Source of the DNA: Paenibacillus agaridevorans
GTDB lineage: Bacteria; Bacillota; Bacilli; Paenibacillales; Paenibacillaceae
Assembly: GCF_003112455.1 (NCBI RefSeq)
Contig: NZ_BDQX01000051.1
Location: 32,418-76,097 of the forward strand
Length of the DNA stretch: 43,680 nucleotides
Direction of reading: 5' to 3'
Shown here in pieces: positions 16,165 to 24,477 of this stretch (position 1 is its first letter; the number at the start of each line of letters is the position of its first letter). Below the pieces are notes generated by a model. That model did not search any database, was not told the origin of the DNA, and saw nothing but the letters and a program-made list of their open reading frames with translations. The translations under genes were made by a program, and so were the position numbers.

Positions 16165-17067
16165 ATGAACATGAGTCAGCTGGAAACCTTGCTAACCATA
16201 TCCAAGACAATGAGCTTTCGCAAGGCAGGGGAACTGCTTAATTTGACTCAGCCTGCAGTATCAGCGCAAATCAAAAGTCTGGAGGACGAATTCAAGACGA
16301 TTTTGATCGATCGTAATCAGCCCGTAACGCTTACGGATCACGGACAAGTATTCCTGGAGCATGCCGAGCGCATACTGGACATCGTCGAGGAGCTTAAACA
16401 GAAGCTCGATGATCTCAATCAGACGCCTCAGGGCCATATTACGTTAGGCACCACATCATCCATCGCCATTCAAATATTGCCACGCGTCTTATCGTACTTC
16501 CAGAACCAATATCCGCAGATCAAGACAACCATTCATACAATGCCTTCCTCACAGGTCATGGCCAGCGTGGAGAACGGATCCGTTGACGTAGGAATTACTT
16601 ATCTGACGGAGAAAACGCCAAGTGTTGCTTCCTCCGTTCTTTATTACGACACTTTCGAGCTCGTCGTATCGCCTGATCATCCCATGAGCACTCTAACTCA
16701 TACAACGGTCGACAAGCTTAAGGACATACCCATGATTATGCTGGCGCCGGATACGCTCGGACGGCGGTTTGTGGATGCAATCTTCCGCAAGTACAACATC
16801 GTGCCCAATATTGTCATGGAGCTGTCGAGCAGCGAAGAGATCAAGCGAATGGTCGAGATCGATCTCGGCGCCGCGATCGTATCGAAGCTGTCCATCCCAT
16901 CGGAACTGAAGCGCGGCACGCTCAAGCTCATCAAGGTTCACGAGCTCGAGACAACCCATCCAGTAGGCGTCGTCTACAAGTCGGGCAAATATTTAAATAC
17001 CGCCATGATGCAATTTCTGAGTGATCTGAGAGGCATGCCGGAACATCAATTCATCAGCAGCGAGTAG
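16165..17067 (+). CDS. LysR family transcriptional regulator
   Basis: A 300-aa LysR-type regulator. The winged helix-turn-helix lies at about residues 3-62 (LETLLTISKTMSFRKAGELL, then NLTQPAVSAQIKSLEDEF). It is followed by a linker helix and a two-lobed periplasmic-binding-protein-like effector domain from about 90 (GHITLGTTSSIAIQILP). The start at ATG 16165 is conservative: the AAAGGGGG ribosome binding site is 12 bases away, and a CTG at 16159 would have better spacing. The gene ends at a TAG that is part of the ribosome binding site of the downstream PHP phosphatase, so the two are co-transcribed and coupled. The effector and targets cannot be assigned; CysL-like regulators are one possibility. 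Confidence 0.9.
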   Translation: MNMSQLETLLTISKTMSFRKAGELLNLTQPAVSAQIKSLEDEFKTILIDRNQPVTLTDHGQVFLEHAERILDIVEELKQKLDDLNQTPQGHITLGTTSSIAIQILPRVLSYFQNQYPQIKTTIHTMPSSQVMASVENGSVDVGITYLTEKTPSVASSVLYYDTFELVVSPDHPMSTLTHTTVDKLKDIPMIMLAPDTLGRRFVDAIFRKYNIVPNIVMELSSSEEIKRMVEIDLGAAIVSKLSIPSELKRGTLKLIKVHELETTHPVGVVYKSGKYLNTAMMQFLSDLRGMPEHQFISSE

Positions 17068-17078
17068 GAGTGATATCT

Positions 17079-17888
17079 GTGAAATTCGATCTACATACCC
17101 ATCATATTAGATGCGGACACGCAGACGGCAATATCGAGGACTATATTCTGGCCGGCATCGAAGCCGGCTTGCAGGTAATCGGCATATCGGATCATTCTCC
17201 TTACTTCTATCACGAAGAAGATCAGCCGTCTCCCGGCATTGCAATGGCCAGAAGCGACTTCGCGAATTATGTGGACGAAGTGCTGCGGCTCAAGCATAAA
17301 TACGAGGGACGGATCGAAGTGCTGCTCGGGATGGAATCTGACTTCTTCCCGGAATTCGCGGATGATTATCGAAGAGCGTACGACGGAGTCCCCTTCGACT
17401 ACTTGATCGGCTCGGTACATCAGGTCGGAGGCGTCAGCATCTTCAACCGCAATCGCTGGAACAACCTTCGCCAGTCCATGCACGTCGCGGAGAAAACAAG
17501 CTATTACGATCTGATCAGCCAATCCGCCCGAAGCGGCATGTTCGACATTTTGGGCCATATTGACGCAATGAAGGGATATTACCCCGACTTCTCCCATATC
17601 CCCGCCCACGATGCCATCGATGATTGCTTGAAGACGATTGGAGAATGCGGCGTTTCCATCGAGATCAATACATCGGGAAGCACCAAAGATGTCGGCGGAT
17701 GGTATCCTTCCGACGAAATCCTGGAGCGTGCGCTGCACTTCGGCGTAGGCGTAACGTTCGGCTCCGATGCCCACGTTCCAAGCCGGGTCGGCGACGAATG
17801 GGATCTTGTGGCAAAACGGCTGAAGGAGATCGGCTTCAAGCAGTGGCAGTTCTACAGAAAACGCAAGCCCGTCGCGGTTCCTCTTTAA
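17079..17888 (+). CDS. hisK: PHP-type histidinol-phosphatase
   Basis: A 269-aa PHP-domain phosphatase expected to dephosphorylate L-histidinol phosphate in histidine synthesis. Metal-binding motifs are HTHHIRCGHA at the N-terminus, ISDHSPY, the Glu in LLGMESDFF, SVHQVGG, ILGHIDAMK and FGSDAH near the C-terminus, the standard PHP order. The GTG at 17079 is chosen because AGGAG lies eight bases upstream; an earlier GTG at 17070 overlaps that site. There are no other his genes nearby; pairing with a LysR regulator is unusual, so a related PHP phosphoesterase role cannot be excluded. A strong terminator follows. Confidence 0.85.
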   Translation: MKFDLHTHHIRCGHADGNIEDYILAGIEAGLQVIGISDHSPYFYHEEDQPSPGIAMARSDFANYVDEVLRLKHKYEGRIEVLLGMESDFFPEFADDYRRAYDGVPFDYLIGSVHQVGGVSIFNRNRWNNLRQSMHVAEKTSYYDLISQSARSGMFDILGHIDAMKGYYPDFSHIPAHDAIDDCLKTIGECGVSIEINTSGSTKDVGGWYPSDEILERALHFGVGVTFGSDAHVPSRVGDEWDLVAKRLKEIGFKQWQFYRKRKPVAVPL

Positions 17889-17908
17889 TAAAGGAATGGA
17901 CGATTAAC

Positions 17909-17949
17909 AAGCCGGATGCAAGGGCATTGCCTTGTGCATTCGGCTTTTT
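17909..17949 (+). terminator. Intrinsic terminator after hisK
   Basis: AAGCCGGATGCAAGG and a complementary downstream arm, with a short loop and TTTTTC, about 20 bp past the hisK stop. A second small hairpin (GCGAGC/GCTCGC, 17951-17970) follows. Confidence 0.85.
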
Positions 17950-17978
17950 CGCGAGCATGGGATGGCTCGCATATGGGC

Positions 17979-18009
17979 AAAAAAAAGCGGACCCGCCAGC
18001 GGCAGGTCC
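17979..18009 (-). terminator. Orphan minus-strand intrinsic terminator
   Basis: On the minus strand GGACC-t-GCC-gct-GGC-g-GGTCC followed by GC and eight T's, an excellent intrinsic terminator. The genes on either side (hisK, HxlR) are on the plus strand, so no minus-strand gene directly feeds it. A further GGGGGT/ACCCCC hairpin with TTTT (18023-18052) sits just upstream in the same direction. The remaining gap to 18220 holds no ORF I can support. Confidence 0.7.
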
Positions 18010-18220
18010 AAATTGATATATGAAAAGGGGGTCTTGCAACTATAATACCCCCGGCATGTAATGGGCGTGTCACAGCAAGATTTCAATTGTGTAACAAATT
18101 TCGGAAGCGTGGATTATGCCACCATCGTTATGGACCGCTATCGGCGGCGGAATTTGATGGCACTTACTTTTTGTTCGTATATATGATACAATAGGAGTTA
18201 CAAAAAGCGGGGTGATTTCG

Positions 18221-18529
18221 GTGGATTATTCGACAATGTGCCCAAGATACGAAGCAGCGGCCGATTTGTTAGGCAAGAAGTGGACAGGACGAATTATACG
18301 GGTATTGCTGGGCGGTCCGAAACGATTCAAGGACATGAAAGAGCAAATTCCCGAGATGAGCGATAAAATGTTGACCGATCGAATGAAAGAGCTGGAAACG
18401 CTTGGCATCGTAAACCGCCATGTGTACCCGGAGATGCCGGTAAGGATCGAATACGAGCTGACGGCCAAAGGCCGCGACCTGCAGCCCGTCATCGAATCGA
18501 TTCAAGCTTGGGGCGAGCAATGGATGTAA
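18221..18529 (+). CDS. HxlR family (MarR-like) transcriptional regulator
   Basis: A 102-aa single-domain winged helix regulator with the HxlR pattern: MCPRYEAAADLLGKKWTGRI, FKDMKEQIPEMSDKMLTDRM and the wing YELTAKGRDL. A Cys at position 7 matches the N-terminal thiol that in YodB/CatR/HypR-type members senses quinones or disulfide stress; whether this protein is a redox sensor is inference. The start at 18221 (GTG) has GGGGTGA five bases upstream; a GTG at 18212 would overlap that site. A TACAAT -10 lies at 18187-18192. It is monocistronic with a terminator; the target genes are not adjacent, unless it acts on the divergent-facing exporter operon downstream. Confidence 0.88.
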   Translation: MDYSTMCPRYEAAADLLGKKWTGRIIRVLLGGPKRFKDMKEQIPEMSDKMLTDRMKELETLGIVNRHVYPEMPVRIEYELTAKGRDLQPVIESIQAWGEQWM

Positions 18530-18545
18530 AATCTTTGTACGCTTT

Positions 18546-18578
18546 AACCGCCAAGGACAATGTCCCCGGCGGTTTTTT
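18546..18578 (+). terminator. Intrinsic terminator of the HxlR gene
   Basis: AACCGCC-aa-GGACA and TCCC-c-GGCGGTT arms followed by TTTTTT. On the minus strand the hairpin is followed by AAAG, so it should not stop the converging padR transcript. Confidence 0.85.
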
Positions 18579-18592
18579 CGTTTTTATTCCGG

Positions 18593-19162
18593 TCAGGAAT
18601 CCGGGCTTGGAGGCTTCGGCTCGAATAGCCTGCCATTCTTGGCCTCTGCAATAACTTCCTCCAGCCATTCCTTCTCGGCCAGACTTAACTTCAGAATACC
18701 TCGAAGCAGATGGACAGAACCGCGCGGCAGCGTCCCAGCCTTGAGCTGCTGAACGGCCTCCATCATCGAAATTCTTTCTTTACACGCCTCCAGCTGCGTC
18801 TCCAAGCAACGAAGCGCTTCTGTATGATCGCTGTTCCGTATAAACGGCAGTGCAGAGAGCACTGGATGCTGAGGGAAGGCCGTCTCCCCTAACTGCTTGT
18901 TAAGCATCTTCACCAGAGTCTCACGGCCTTTGTCGGTAATCCGGTAAATCGTTTTGTCCGGTCTGTTTTGGCCGGGTGCTTGTACGATCTCCACCGCTTC
19001 GATAGAGCCCTCTTGGCATAACTGGTCGACGGCATAATACAACGATCCGTCGCGCACGTTAAAGGTGACATGCCAATTCCGCGCTTTGATCGTCTGTCGA
19101 ATATCGTAGGGATGACGATCCCGTTCCATCATTAGTCCCAGCACGAGCAGCTTTACCGACAT
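18593..19162 (-). CDS. PadR family transcriptional regulator
   Basis: A 189-aa PadR-type repressor. The N-terminal winged helix (about 1-85) reads KLLVLGLMMERDRHPYDIRQ, then DGSLYYAVDQLCQEGSI and YRITDKGRETL. The C-terminal helical dimerisation domain follows (VirP/PadR_C type). It starts 4 bp after the stop of the DHA2 exporter, so the two form one operon, a common arrangement in which PadR represses its own exporter until a drug binds. Two identical 12-bp palindromes at the operon promoter are the probable binding sites. Start supported by GAGGGTAAGG upstream. Confidence 0.9.
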   Translation of the reverse strand: MSVKLLVLGLMMERDRHPYDIRQTIKARNWHVTFNVRDGSLYYAVDQLCQEGSIEAVEIVQAPGQNRPDKTIYRITDKGRETLVKMLNKQLGETAFPQHPVLSALPFIRNSDHTEALRCLETQLEACKERISMMEAVQQLKAGTLPRGSVHLLRGILKLSLAEKEWLEEVIAEAKNGRLFEPKPPSPDS

Positions 19163-19166
19163 GCCC

Positions 19167-20735
19167 TTACCCTCTGCGCAGCGATGGTTTCGGCGGACGT
19201 CCGCCGCCCTCTTGGCCGGATGTGGATGGGGACGGCGCAGCTTGCGACCTGGCGCTTCCCATTAAAATCGCGAATACCAGCGCGGCGATAGGCAAAATAA
19301 CAGACCATTGGAACACATGGACGATGGATTCGGCGAGCTTGCCAAGCAAGGAGGCCACGATCTCTTGGCTGAGCCCCATCTGGCTCTGAACCACAGGATC
19401 CAGCAGCGCTTGACCGCCTTTGATCTGTTCGGCGATCTCGGGGCTAATATTCGGCACCTCTTGCAAACCCGATTGGAAGCTCAGCTTCTGGATAACGCCG
19501 AATACGGTGATGCCAAGAGCAGAGCCGATCGTCCGGAAGAAGGTAATCAGGGAGGTTGCCGATCCCTTGGATTGCGGCGGCACGGAGCTTAGCGCCGATA
19601 TATTGAGCAGCGAGAAAGATACGCCCATGCCCAGACCTACGACGATCATATACATGGTGATAACGCCTCTGCTCGTCCCCGCATCCATTCCGTACCCGAG
19701 CAGCAACGTGCCTGCAAGAAGCGTCAAGCCGGAGATGACCATTACGTTGCGAAACTTGAATTTGTCAGCCACGCGCCCGCCGATCTGGCTGCTCAATACG
19801 ACCGCCAGCATCATCGGAATCAGAACGGTGCTTGTTTCCGTAGCAGATTTGTTAAATACCCCTTGAATAAAAATCGGGATATACGTCGCTCCTGCGATCA
19901 TGACACCGCCATAAAGCAAGCTGATCATCATGCTGCTGGTAAAGACCCGCCTTCCGAACAAGCCAAGGTTGACGATGGGATCCTTGGCCTTGGTCTCCGC
20001 GTACAAGAACAGCGCAAGCAACACGCCCGCGCCCGCAAACAACCCGATCGTTTGCAGCGAACCCCAAGCCCAGCCTTCCGTCCCTCCGAGCTCCAGTCCG
20101 AACATTAGCAGCAGAATGGATATGGTGAGCAGAATCGCTCCCGCCCAGTCGATATGCTGTTTTTTCGATGATTTGGTCTCGTGGTACGCCTTAAGTATAA
20201 ACGCGAACGCGAGCAGGCCGATAGGCACGTTAATGTAGAAAATCCAGCGCCAGCTGAAGTTATCCGTTATCGCCCCGCCCATAATGGGACCGAATACGCT
20301 CGATATGCCAAACACGGCGCCGAATAATCCCATCATTTTGCCGCGTTTTTCCGCGGGGAACATCTCGAAAATAATCGTAAACACGATCGGCATGACGGCT
20401 CCGCCGCCAATCCCTTGAATCGCGCGGAAAATAATGAGCTGCTCCATGTTCATCGCCATTCCGCACAGAATGGAACCTACCACGAACAGTCCCAAACCAA
20501 GCAGGAAGAACTTGCGCCGCCCGTACATATCCGATAACTTCCCGAAGATCGGCGTCGCCACGACCATCGCGATCATGTAAGCCGAATATACCCATATAAA
20601 ATATTCAAAGCCGCCTAGCTGCTTGATAATCGTCGCCATCGCGGTAGAGACGATCGTCTGGTCCAGCGATGCCATAAACAGGCCTAACATCAGGCCGGCT
20701 ACGACCAGTTTCGTATTGCTTTTGTTTGCGTCCAT
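19167..20735 (-). CDS. MFS drug exporter, DHA2 family (14 TM)
   Basis: A 522-aa proton-coupled efflux transporter of the DHA2 (EmrB/QacA) family. The number of hydrophobic segments fits 14 membrane helices. Motif D1-type [10 protein letters not shown] in helix 1, motif [12 protein letters not shown] after helix 2 and motif C-like [12 protein letters not shown] in helix 5 are visible. A soluble stretch (about 430-465, [18 protein letters not shown]) lies before the last helix. The C-terminal tail is Ser/Pro/Gly-rich and basic. The substrate is unknown; B. subtilis Mdr and LmrB are comparable. First gene of an operon with padR and controlled by the palindromes at 20787-20821. Confidence 0.93.
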   Translation of the reverse strand: MDANKSNTKLVVAGLMLGLFMASLDQTIVSTAMATIIKQLGGFEYFIWVYSAYMIAMVVATPIFGKLSDMYGRRKFFLLGLGLFVVGSILCGMAMNMEQLIIFRAIQGIGGGAVMPIVFTIIFEMFPAEKRGKMMGLFGAVFGISSVFGPIMGGAITDNFSWRWIFYINVPIGLLAFAFILKAYHETKSSKKQHIDWAGAILLTISILLLMFGLELGGTEGWAWGSLQTIGLFAGAGVLLALFLYAETKAKDPIVNLGLFGRRVFTSSMMISLLYGGVMIAGATYIPIFIQGVFNKSATETSTVLIPMMLAVVLSSQIGGRVADKFKFRNVMVISGLTLLAGTLLLGYGMDAGTSRGVITMYMIVVGLGMGVSFSLLNISALSSVPPQSKGSATSLITFFRTIGSALGITVFGVIQKLSFQSGLQEVPNISPEIAEQIKGGQALLDPVVQSQMGLSQEIVASLLGKLAESIVHVFQWSVILPIAALVFAILMGSARSQAAPSPSTSGQEGGGRPPKPSLRRG

Positions 20736-20780
20736 CCTCTCACCTTTCCTTCATCGTTATCTCTTGATTATCCTTTCGTA

Positions 20781-20821
20781 ATTATACTCAAATTTGAGCT
20801 ATTTTCAACCTCAAATTTGAG
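20781..20821 (-). promoter_or_regulatory. Promoter with duplicate palindromic operator of the exporter-padR operon
   Basis: On the minus strand TTGAAA (20803-20808), a 16-bp spacer, TATAAT (20781-20786). Two perfect copies of CTCAAATTTGAG sit at 20787-20798 (in the spacer) and 20810-20821 (just upstream of the -35), centres 23 bp apart, about two helical turns. This placement would block RNA polymerase when occupied; PadR is the obvious ligand. Confidence 0.8.
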
Positions 20822-20850
20822 TAAACAGTTTGTAAACCTTCGGTTCCCGA

Positions 20851-20908
20851 TTGACAACAGGGTCGGTTTTTATTATGATGAAATCAACTATTGATAATAG
20901 TTATCAAT
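20851..20908 (+). promoter_or_regulatory. Sigma-A promoter with Fur box
   Basis: TTGACA (20851-20856), a 17-bp spacer and TATGAT (20874-20879). Starting about 5 bp after the expected transcription start is ATTGATAATAGTTATCAAT (20890-20908), arms of 8 perfect bp around a 3-bp centre. Its core matches the Fur 7-1-7 consensus TGATAATNATTATCA at 14 of 15 positions. It points away from the exporter and toward the 3' end of sdhB. Confidence 0.7.
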
Positions 20909-21007
20909 ATCAAATAGAGATATCGCCCCATCCAAAAGAGCCCCGCAGCGGGTATCCGCATGCGAGGCTTGTGATCCGGCAGCTCGTGCTTAAGAGCTCC
21001 GCTTTTG
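20886..21007 (+). ncRNA. Candidate Fur-repressed small RNA
   Basis: A transcript from the Fur-boxed promoter would be about 120 nt and contains no ORF with a ribosome binding site. It has a GCCCC/GGGGC-type hairpin (20939-20969) and ends in CGG-c-AGCTC / GAGCT-CCG followed by CTTTTG (20979-21007), a moderate terminator. C-rich unpaired segments (CGCCCCATCC) are present. It converges on sdhB. The logic resembles B. subtilis FsrA, a Fur-controlled RNA that represses sdhCAB, but I see no sequence identity with FsrA. Confidence 0.35.
20933..20969 (-). terminator. Terminator of the sdhCAB operon
   Basis: On the minus strand AGCC-t-CGCA-t-GCGG, a 4-nt loop and the complementary arm, followed by CTTTTGG. 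About 50 bp past the sdhB stop. Confidence 0.65.
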
Positions 21008-21020
21008 TATGAAGGCTAGA

Positions 21021-21785
21021 TTACATGCCAAGCCATTTCTTAAAGAGATGCGTGGTGGTGTCTTTGTTCATCGCCGCGATGGAAGTCGTCAGCGGAATGC
21101 CCTTCGGACAGGAACGCACGCAGTTCTGCGAGTTGCCGCAGCCTTCAATGCCTCCGTCCGTCATCAACGCGTCCAGACGTTCGTGCTTGTTCATCTCGCC
21201 CGTCGGGTGAGCGTTGAACAGGCGAACCTGCGAGATGGCTGCCGGACCGATAAAGCTGTTCCGATCATTGACGTTCGGGCAAGACTCCAGGCAAACGCCG
21301 CAAGTCATGCACTTCGACAGCTCGTACGCCCATTGGCGCTTCGATTCCGCCATGCGCGGACCGGGACCCAGATCGTACGTTCCGTCGATCGGAATCCATG
21401 CTTTAACCTTTTTCAAGGCGTTGAACATACGTTCACGGTTGATGACGAGATCGCGTACAACCGGGAAGGTGCGCATAGGCTCCAGACGAACGGGCTGTTC
21501 CAGCTGATCGATCAAGGCGCTGCACGCTTGGCGCGGCTTGCCGTTGATGACCATGGAGCAAGCGCCGCACACTTCTTCCAGACAGTTGGATTCCCAGCAT
21601 ACCGGCGAAGTTTTGACGCCGTCCGCAGTCGTAGGATTACGTTGAATTTCCATCAAGCCGCTGATGACGTTCATGTTCGGGCGATAGGGCAGCTCGAACT
21701 CTTGCGTGTACGGCTTGGATTCCGGCGTATCCTGGCGGGAAATAATAAACTTGACGGTTTTGGATGCTACAGTCGTTTCGGCCAT
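21021..21785 (-). CDS. sdhB: Succinate dehydrogenase iron-sulfur subunit
   Basis: A 254-aa electron-transfer subunit of succinate:menaquinone oxidoreductase (complex II), at the inner face of the membrane. It has three clusters: [2Fe-2S] ligands in CWESNCLEEVCGAC plus a later Cys, [4Fe-4S] in CMTCGVCLESCPN, and the [3Fe-4S]-type segment CGNSQNCVRSCPKGIP. Length and order are typical of Bacillus-type SdhB. AAAGGAG precedes the start. It is the last gene of sdhCAB, 21 bp after sdhA. Confidence 0.97.
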   Translation of the reverse strand: MAETTVASKTVKFIISRQDTPESKPYTQEFELPYRPNMNVISGLMEIQRNPTTADGVKTSPVCWESNCLEEVCGACSMVINGKPRQACSALIDQLEQPVRLEPMRTFPVVRDLVINRERMFNALKKVKAWIPIDGTYDLGPGPRMAESKRQWAYELSKCMTCGVCLESCPNVNDRNSFIGPAAISQVRLFNAHPTGEMNKHERLDALMTDGGIEGCGNSQNCVRSCPKGIPLTTSIAAMNKDTTTHLFKKWLGM

Positions 21786-21806
21786 CGTTATTCTCCTTTC
21801 TTCTTA

Positions 21807-23561
21807 TCAGTCTTTTTTCTTATCGGTCGAATAGTCGCGTTTGCGCGGTGCAATCAGGCTGACGTCAATGTCCTCGTAGGAGATCTTCGGTCCGTCCGGC
21901 GTCCAGTCGGCGATCGTCGACTTCATGAACTGATCGTCGTCGCGTTCCGGGAAGTCCGGCTTGTAATGTGCTCCGCGGCTTTCGTTCCGCATAAGCGCTC
22001 CAAGCGTCATCGCTTCGGACAGCTCGATCATATTCCACAGCTGACGCGTAAACGCCACGCCTGCGTTGTTCCATTGCGCCGTATCGTTAATGTTGATGTT
22101 CTGGTAGCGCTGCTTGAGTTCCTTGATTTTGCCGATCGTCGCTTCCAGCTTGTCGTTGAAGCGCACAACCGTCATATTGTTCGTCATCCATTCGCCCAGC
22201 TCTTTGTGGATGACATATGCGTTCTCCGTGCCGCTCATGCCGAGAATGCGATTGTACTTGTCGGCATGAAGTTTCGTGTCGCGATCGAATACGGAAGAGG
22301 AAATATCTTCAGCCGATTTCTTGAGGCCTTTGATGTATTCCACCGCTTTCGGTCCGGCCACCATGCCGCCAAAGATCGCGGACAACAAGGAGTTCGCGCC
22401 GAGACGGTTCGCGCCGTGGTATTGATAGTCGCACTCGCCGGCTGCGAACAGACCGGGAATGTTGGTCATTTGGTTGTAGTCGACCCACATGCCGCCCATG
22501 GAGTAGTGAACCGCAGGGAAGATCTTCATCGGAATTTTGCGCGGGTCGTCGCCCATAAACTTCTCGTAAATTTCGATGATGCCGCCCAGCTTTACGTCCA
22601 GCTCCTTCGGATCCTTGTGAGACAGATCAAGATAGACCATGTTCTCGCCGTTAATGCCGAGCTTCTGATCTACGCAAACCGAGAAAATTTCGCGAGTCGC
22701 GATATCACGCGGCACCAGGTTGCCGTAAGCCGGATATTTGTCTTCAAGGAAATACCAAGGTTTGCCGTCTTTATACGTCCAGATCCGTCCGCCTTCGCCG
22801 CGCGCGGATTCCGACATGAGACGAAGCTTGTCGTCGCCGGGAATAGCCGTAGGGTGAATTTGGATGAATTCGCCGTTCGCATACTTGACACCTTGTTGAT
22901 AGACGGCACTTGCGGCCGTACCCGTGTTGATAACGGAGTTCGTCGTCTTGCCAAAGATGATGCCCGGGCCGCCGGATGCGAGAATAACCGCGTCTGCGCG
23001 TACCGTTACAATATCCATCGAACGGAGGTCCTGAGCGGATACGCCGCGGCATACGCCATCGTCGTCAAGAACGGCGCCGAGGAACTCGAAGTGTTCGAAC
23101 TTGTTGACCAGACCCGCGGATTCCCAGCGGCGCACTTGCTCGTCGAGCGCGTAGAGCAGCTGTTGTCCCGTTGTAGCCCCGGCAAATGCCGTACGGTGAT
23201 ATTGCGTGCCGCCGAAGCGACGGAAATCGAGAAGGCCTTCGGATGTTCGGCTAAACATAACGCCCATCCGGTCCATCAAGTGGATAATGCCGGGCGCTGC
23301 CTCGCACATCGCCTTAACGGGAGGCTGGTTCGCCAGAAAGTCGCCGCCGTATACGGTATCGTCGAAGTGCTCCCATGGAGAGTCGCCTTCGCCCTTGGTG
23401 TTAACGGCGCCGTTAATGCCGCCTTGCGCGCACACGGAGTGGGAACGCTTGACCGGCACAAGGGAGAACAGGTCTACGTGAATGCCCGCTTCCGCTGCTT
23501 TGATCGTTGCCATCAAGCCGGCCAGGCCGCCGCCGACAACGATGATTTTATTTTTTGCCAT
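21807..23561 (-). CDS. sdhA: Succinate dehydrogenase flavoprotein subunit
   Basis: A 584-aa catalytic subunit oxidising succinate to fumarate. The FAD dinucleotide fold is N-terminal (VVGGGLAGLMATIKAAEAGI). The histidine for covalent FAD attachment is in KRSHSVCAQGGINGAVN (about 40-55). Active-site segments are HPTAIPGDDKLRLMSESARG and the HYSMGGMWVDYN motif; the ANRLGANSLLSAIFGG stretch is diagnostic. The C-terminal helical domain ends in a basic tail. Ribosome binding site AAGGAG upstream. It sits between sdhC and sdhB. The long open frame on the opposite strand here is a shadow. Confidence 0.98.
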   Translation of the reverse strand: MAKNKIIVVGGGLAGLMATIKAAEAGIHVDLFSLVPVKRSHSVCAQGGINGAVNTKGEGDSPWEHFDDTVYGGDFLANQPPVKAMCEAAPGIIHLMDRMGVMFSRTSEGLLDFRRFGGTQYHRTAFAGATTGQQLLYALDEQVRRWESAGLVNKFEHFEFLGAVLDDDGVCRGVSAQDLRSMDIVTVRADAVILASGGPGIIFGKTTNSVINTGTAASAVYQQGVKYANGEFIQIHPTAIPGDDKLRLMSESARGEGGRIWTYKDGKPWYFLEDKYPAYGNLVPRDIATREIFSVCVDQKLGINGENMVYLDLSHKDPKELDVKLGGIIEIYEKFMGDDPRKIPMKIFPAVHYSMGGMWVDYNQMTNIPGLFAAGECDYQYHGANRLGANSLLSAIFGGMVAGPKAVEYIKGLKKSAEDISSSVFDRDTKLHADKYNRILGMSGTENAYVIHKELGEWMTNNMTVVRFNDKLEATIGKIKELKQRYQNININDTAQWNNAGVAFTRQLWNMIELSEAMTLGALMRNESRGAHYKPDFPERDDDQFMKSTIADWTPDGPKISYEDIDVSLIAPRKRDYSTDKKKD

Positions 23562-23586
23562 TACGCTTCGCTCCTTGTCTTCGATA

Positions 23587-24258
23587 CTAACCGATATTCG
23601 TCCATGTCAGAGCCGCATTAGCAGCTTCTTTGAACTCGTCGCCCATGAACGCTACCAGCGAAAGAATGAACAGGGCAGATACGACTACGAACACGCCCAT
23701 GCAAATGTAGGAAGAAATGCGCTGCGCCTTCGGTCCGATCGTAATGCCCCAGCTGATCAGAAATGCCCACAGGCCGTTGCTGAAGTGGAATACGGCAGCA
23801 AGAACGCCGATCAAATACAGCACGAAATAAGTTGGATCCGTTGCAATCTTATTCATGGTGGAGCCAAGTTCCTCGTGCGTGATATTGCCGAGATACACTT
23901 GCATGCGGGTCTGATAGACGTGCCAGAAAACGAATACAAACGTAATCACGCCCGTTACGCGCTGAGCCGTGAACGCCCAGTTGCGGCCATACTTGAACCG
24001 TCCCGTGTTGGAGTTCGACTGGTAGGCTACGTACAGACCGTAGATACCGTGGAACAACAACGGAAGATAGATCACGAATATCTCAAGCAACGGCAGCAAA
24101 GGCAAGCTGTTGATCAGTGTAACGCCTTTGTCAAAGCCCTCCGGTCCACGCTCGAACGCTTGATAATTCGTGAGTCCGTGCACAACAATGAACCCGCCCA
24201 GCGGAATGATGCCGAGTAGCGAGTGCAGCTTGCGCGAGAAATACGAATTTCCTTTCAT
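23587..24258 (-). CDS. sdhC: Succinate dehydrogenase cytochrome b558 subunit
   Basis: A 223-aa, five-helix membrane anchor of the Bacillus type, binding two b-haems and reducing menaquinone. Candidate axial histidines lie in RKLHSLLG, VVHGLTNY, LLFHGIYGLY, VFWHVYQTR and VFHFSNGLW. The single anchor gene (no sdhD) is typical of Firmicutes. The start at 24258 is set by GAAAGGAGAAGG; an earlier frame start (24276) would place this site inside the gene. First gene of the operon, with a good promoter 65 bp upstream. Confidence 0.95.
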   Translation of the reverse strand: MKGNSYFSRKLHSLLGIIPLGGFIVVHGLTNYQAFERGPEGFDKGVTLINSLPLLPLLEIFVIYLPLLFHGIYGLYVAYQSNSNTGRFKYGRNWAFTAQRVTGVITFVFVFWHVYQTRMQVYLGNITHEELGSTMNKIATDPTYFVLYLIGVLAAVFHFSNGLWAFLISWGITIGPKAQRISSYICMGVFVVVSALFILSLVAFMGDEFKEAANAALTWTNIG

Positions 24259-24321
24259 GTTTCCTTCTCCTTTCAAAACTTTAAGAGGTTGTTGAACTCT
24301 TACTTAAACAAACCATTCTAC

Positions 24322-24350
24322 ATTGTAACGCCCGCTCGTACCCCCGTCAA
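24322..24350 (-). promoter_or_regulatory. Sigma-A promoter of sdhCAB
   Basis: On the minus strand TTGACG (24345-24350), a 17-bp spacer, TACAAT (24322-24327). The leader to the sdhC start is about 60 nt. Confidence 0.75.
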
Positions 24351-24409
24351 CAAAAGTCGACACACATTTGCCACACTTCCATCCTACTCCTTTTCAACTT
24401 ATAATGGAA

Positions 24410-24437
24410 TTGCATATTTATTATAAACTCTTATAAC
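24410..24437 (+). promoter_or_regulatory. Possible promoter of the LysR gene divergent from sdhC
   Basis: TTGCAT (24410-24415), 16 bp, TATAAC (24432-24437). Two TTATAA motifs flank ACTC at 24421-24436, a possible autoregulatory LysR site. A further TATAAT at 24400-24405 has no good -35. Confidence 0.4.
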
Positions 24438-24477
24438 CTAACGACATAAGAGGTATTCCTCAAAGGGGGCCTTACGC

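Noticed and set aside
18023..18060. Possible riboswitch around the GGGGGT/ACCCCC hairpin
   Set aside because: No conserved core of any riboswitch class I know is present; better explained as a second minus-strand terminator-like hairpin.
21009..23621. 870-codon open frame on the plus strand opposite sdhB and sdhA
   Set aside because: It is the antisense shadow of two unmistakable sdh genes, rich in Arg/His/Val as expected from complement reading.
24390..24440. CcpC-type ATAA-N7-TTAT site upstream of sdhC
   Set aside because: The ATAA and TTAT elements here have spacings of 4 and 13, not 7, and the neighbouring LysR protein does not resemble CcpC.
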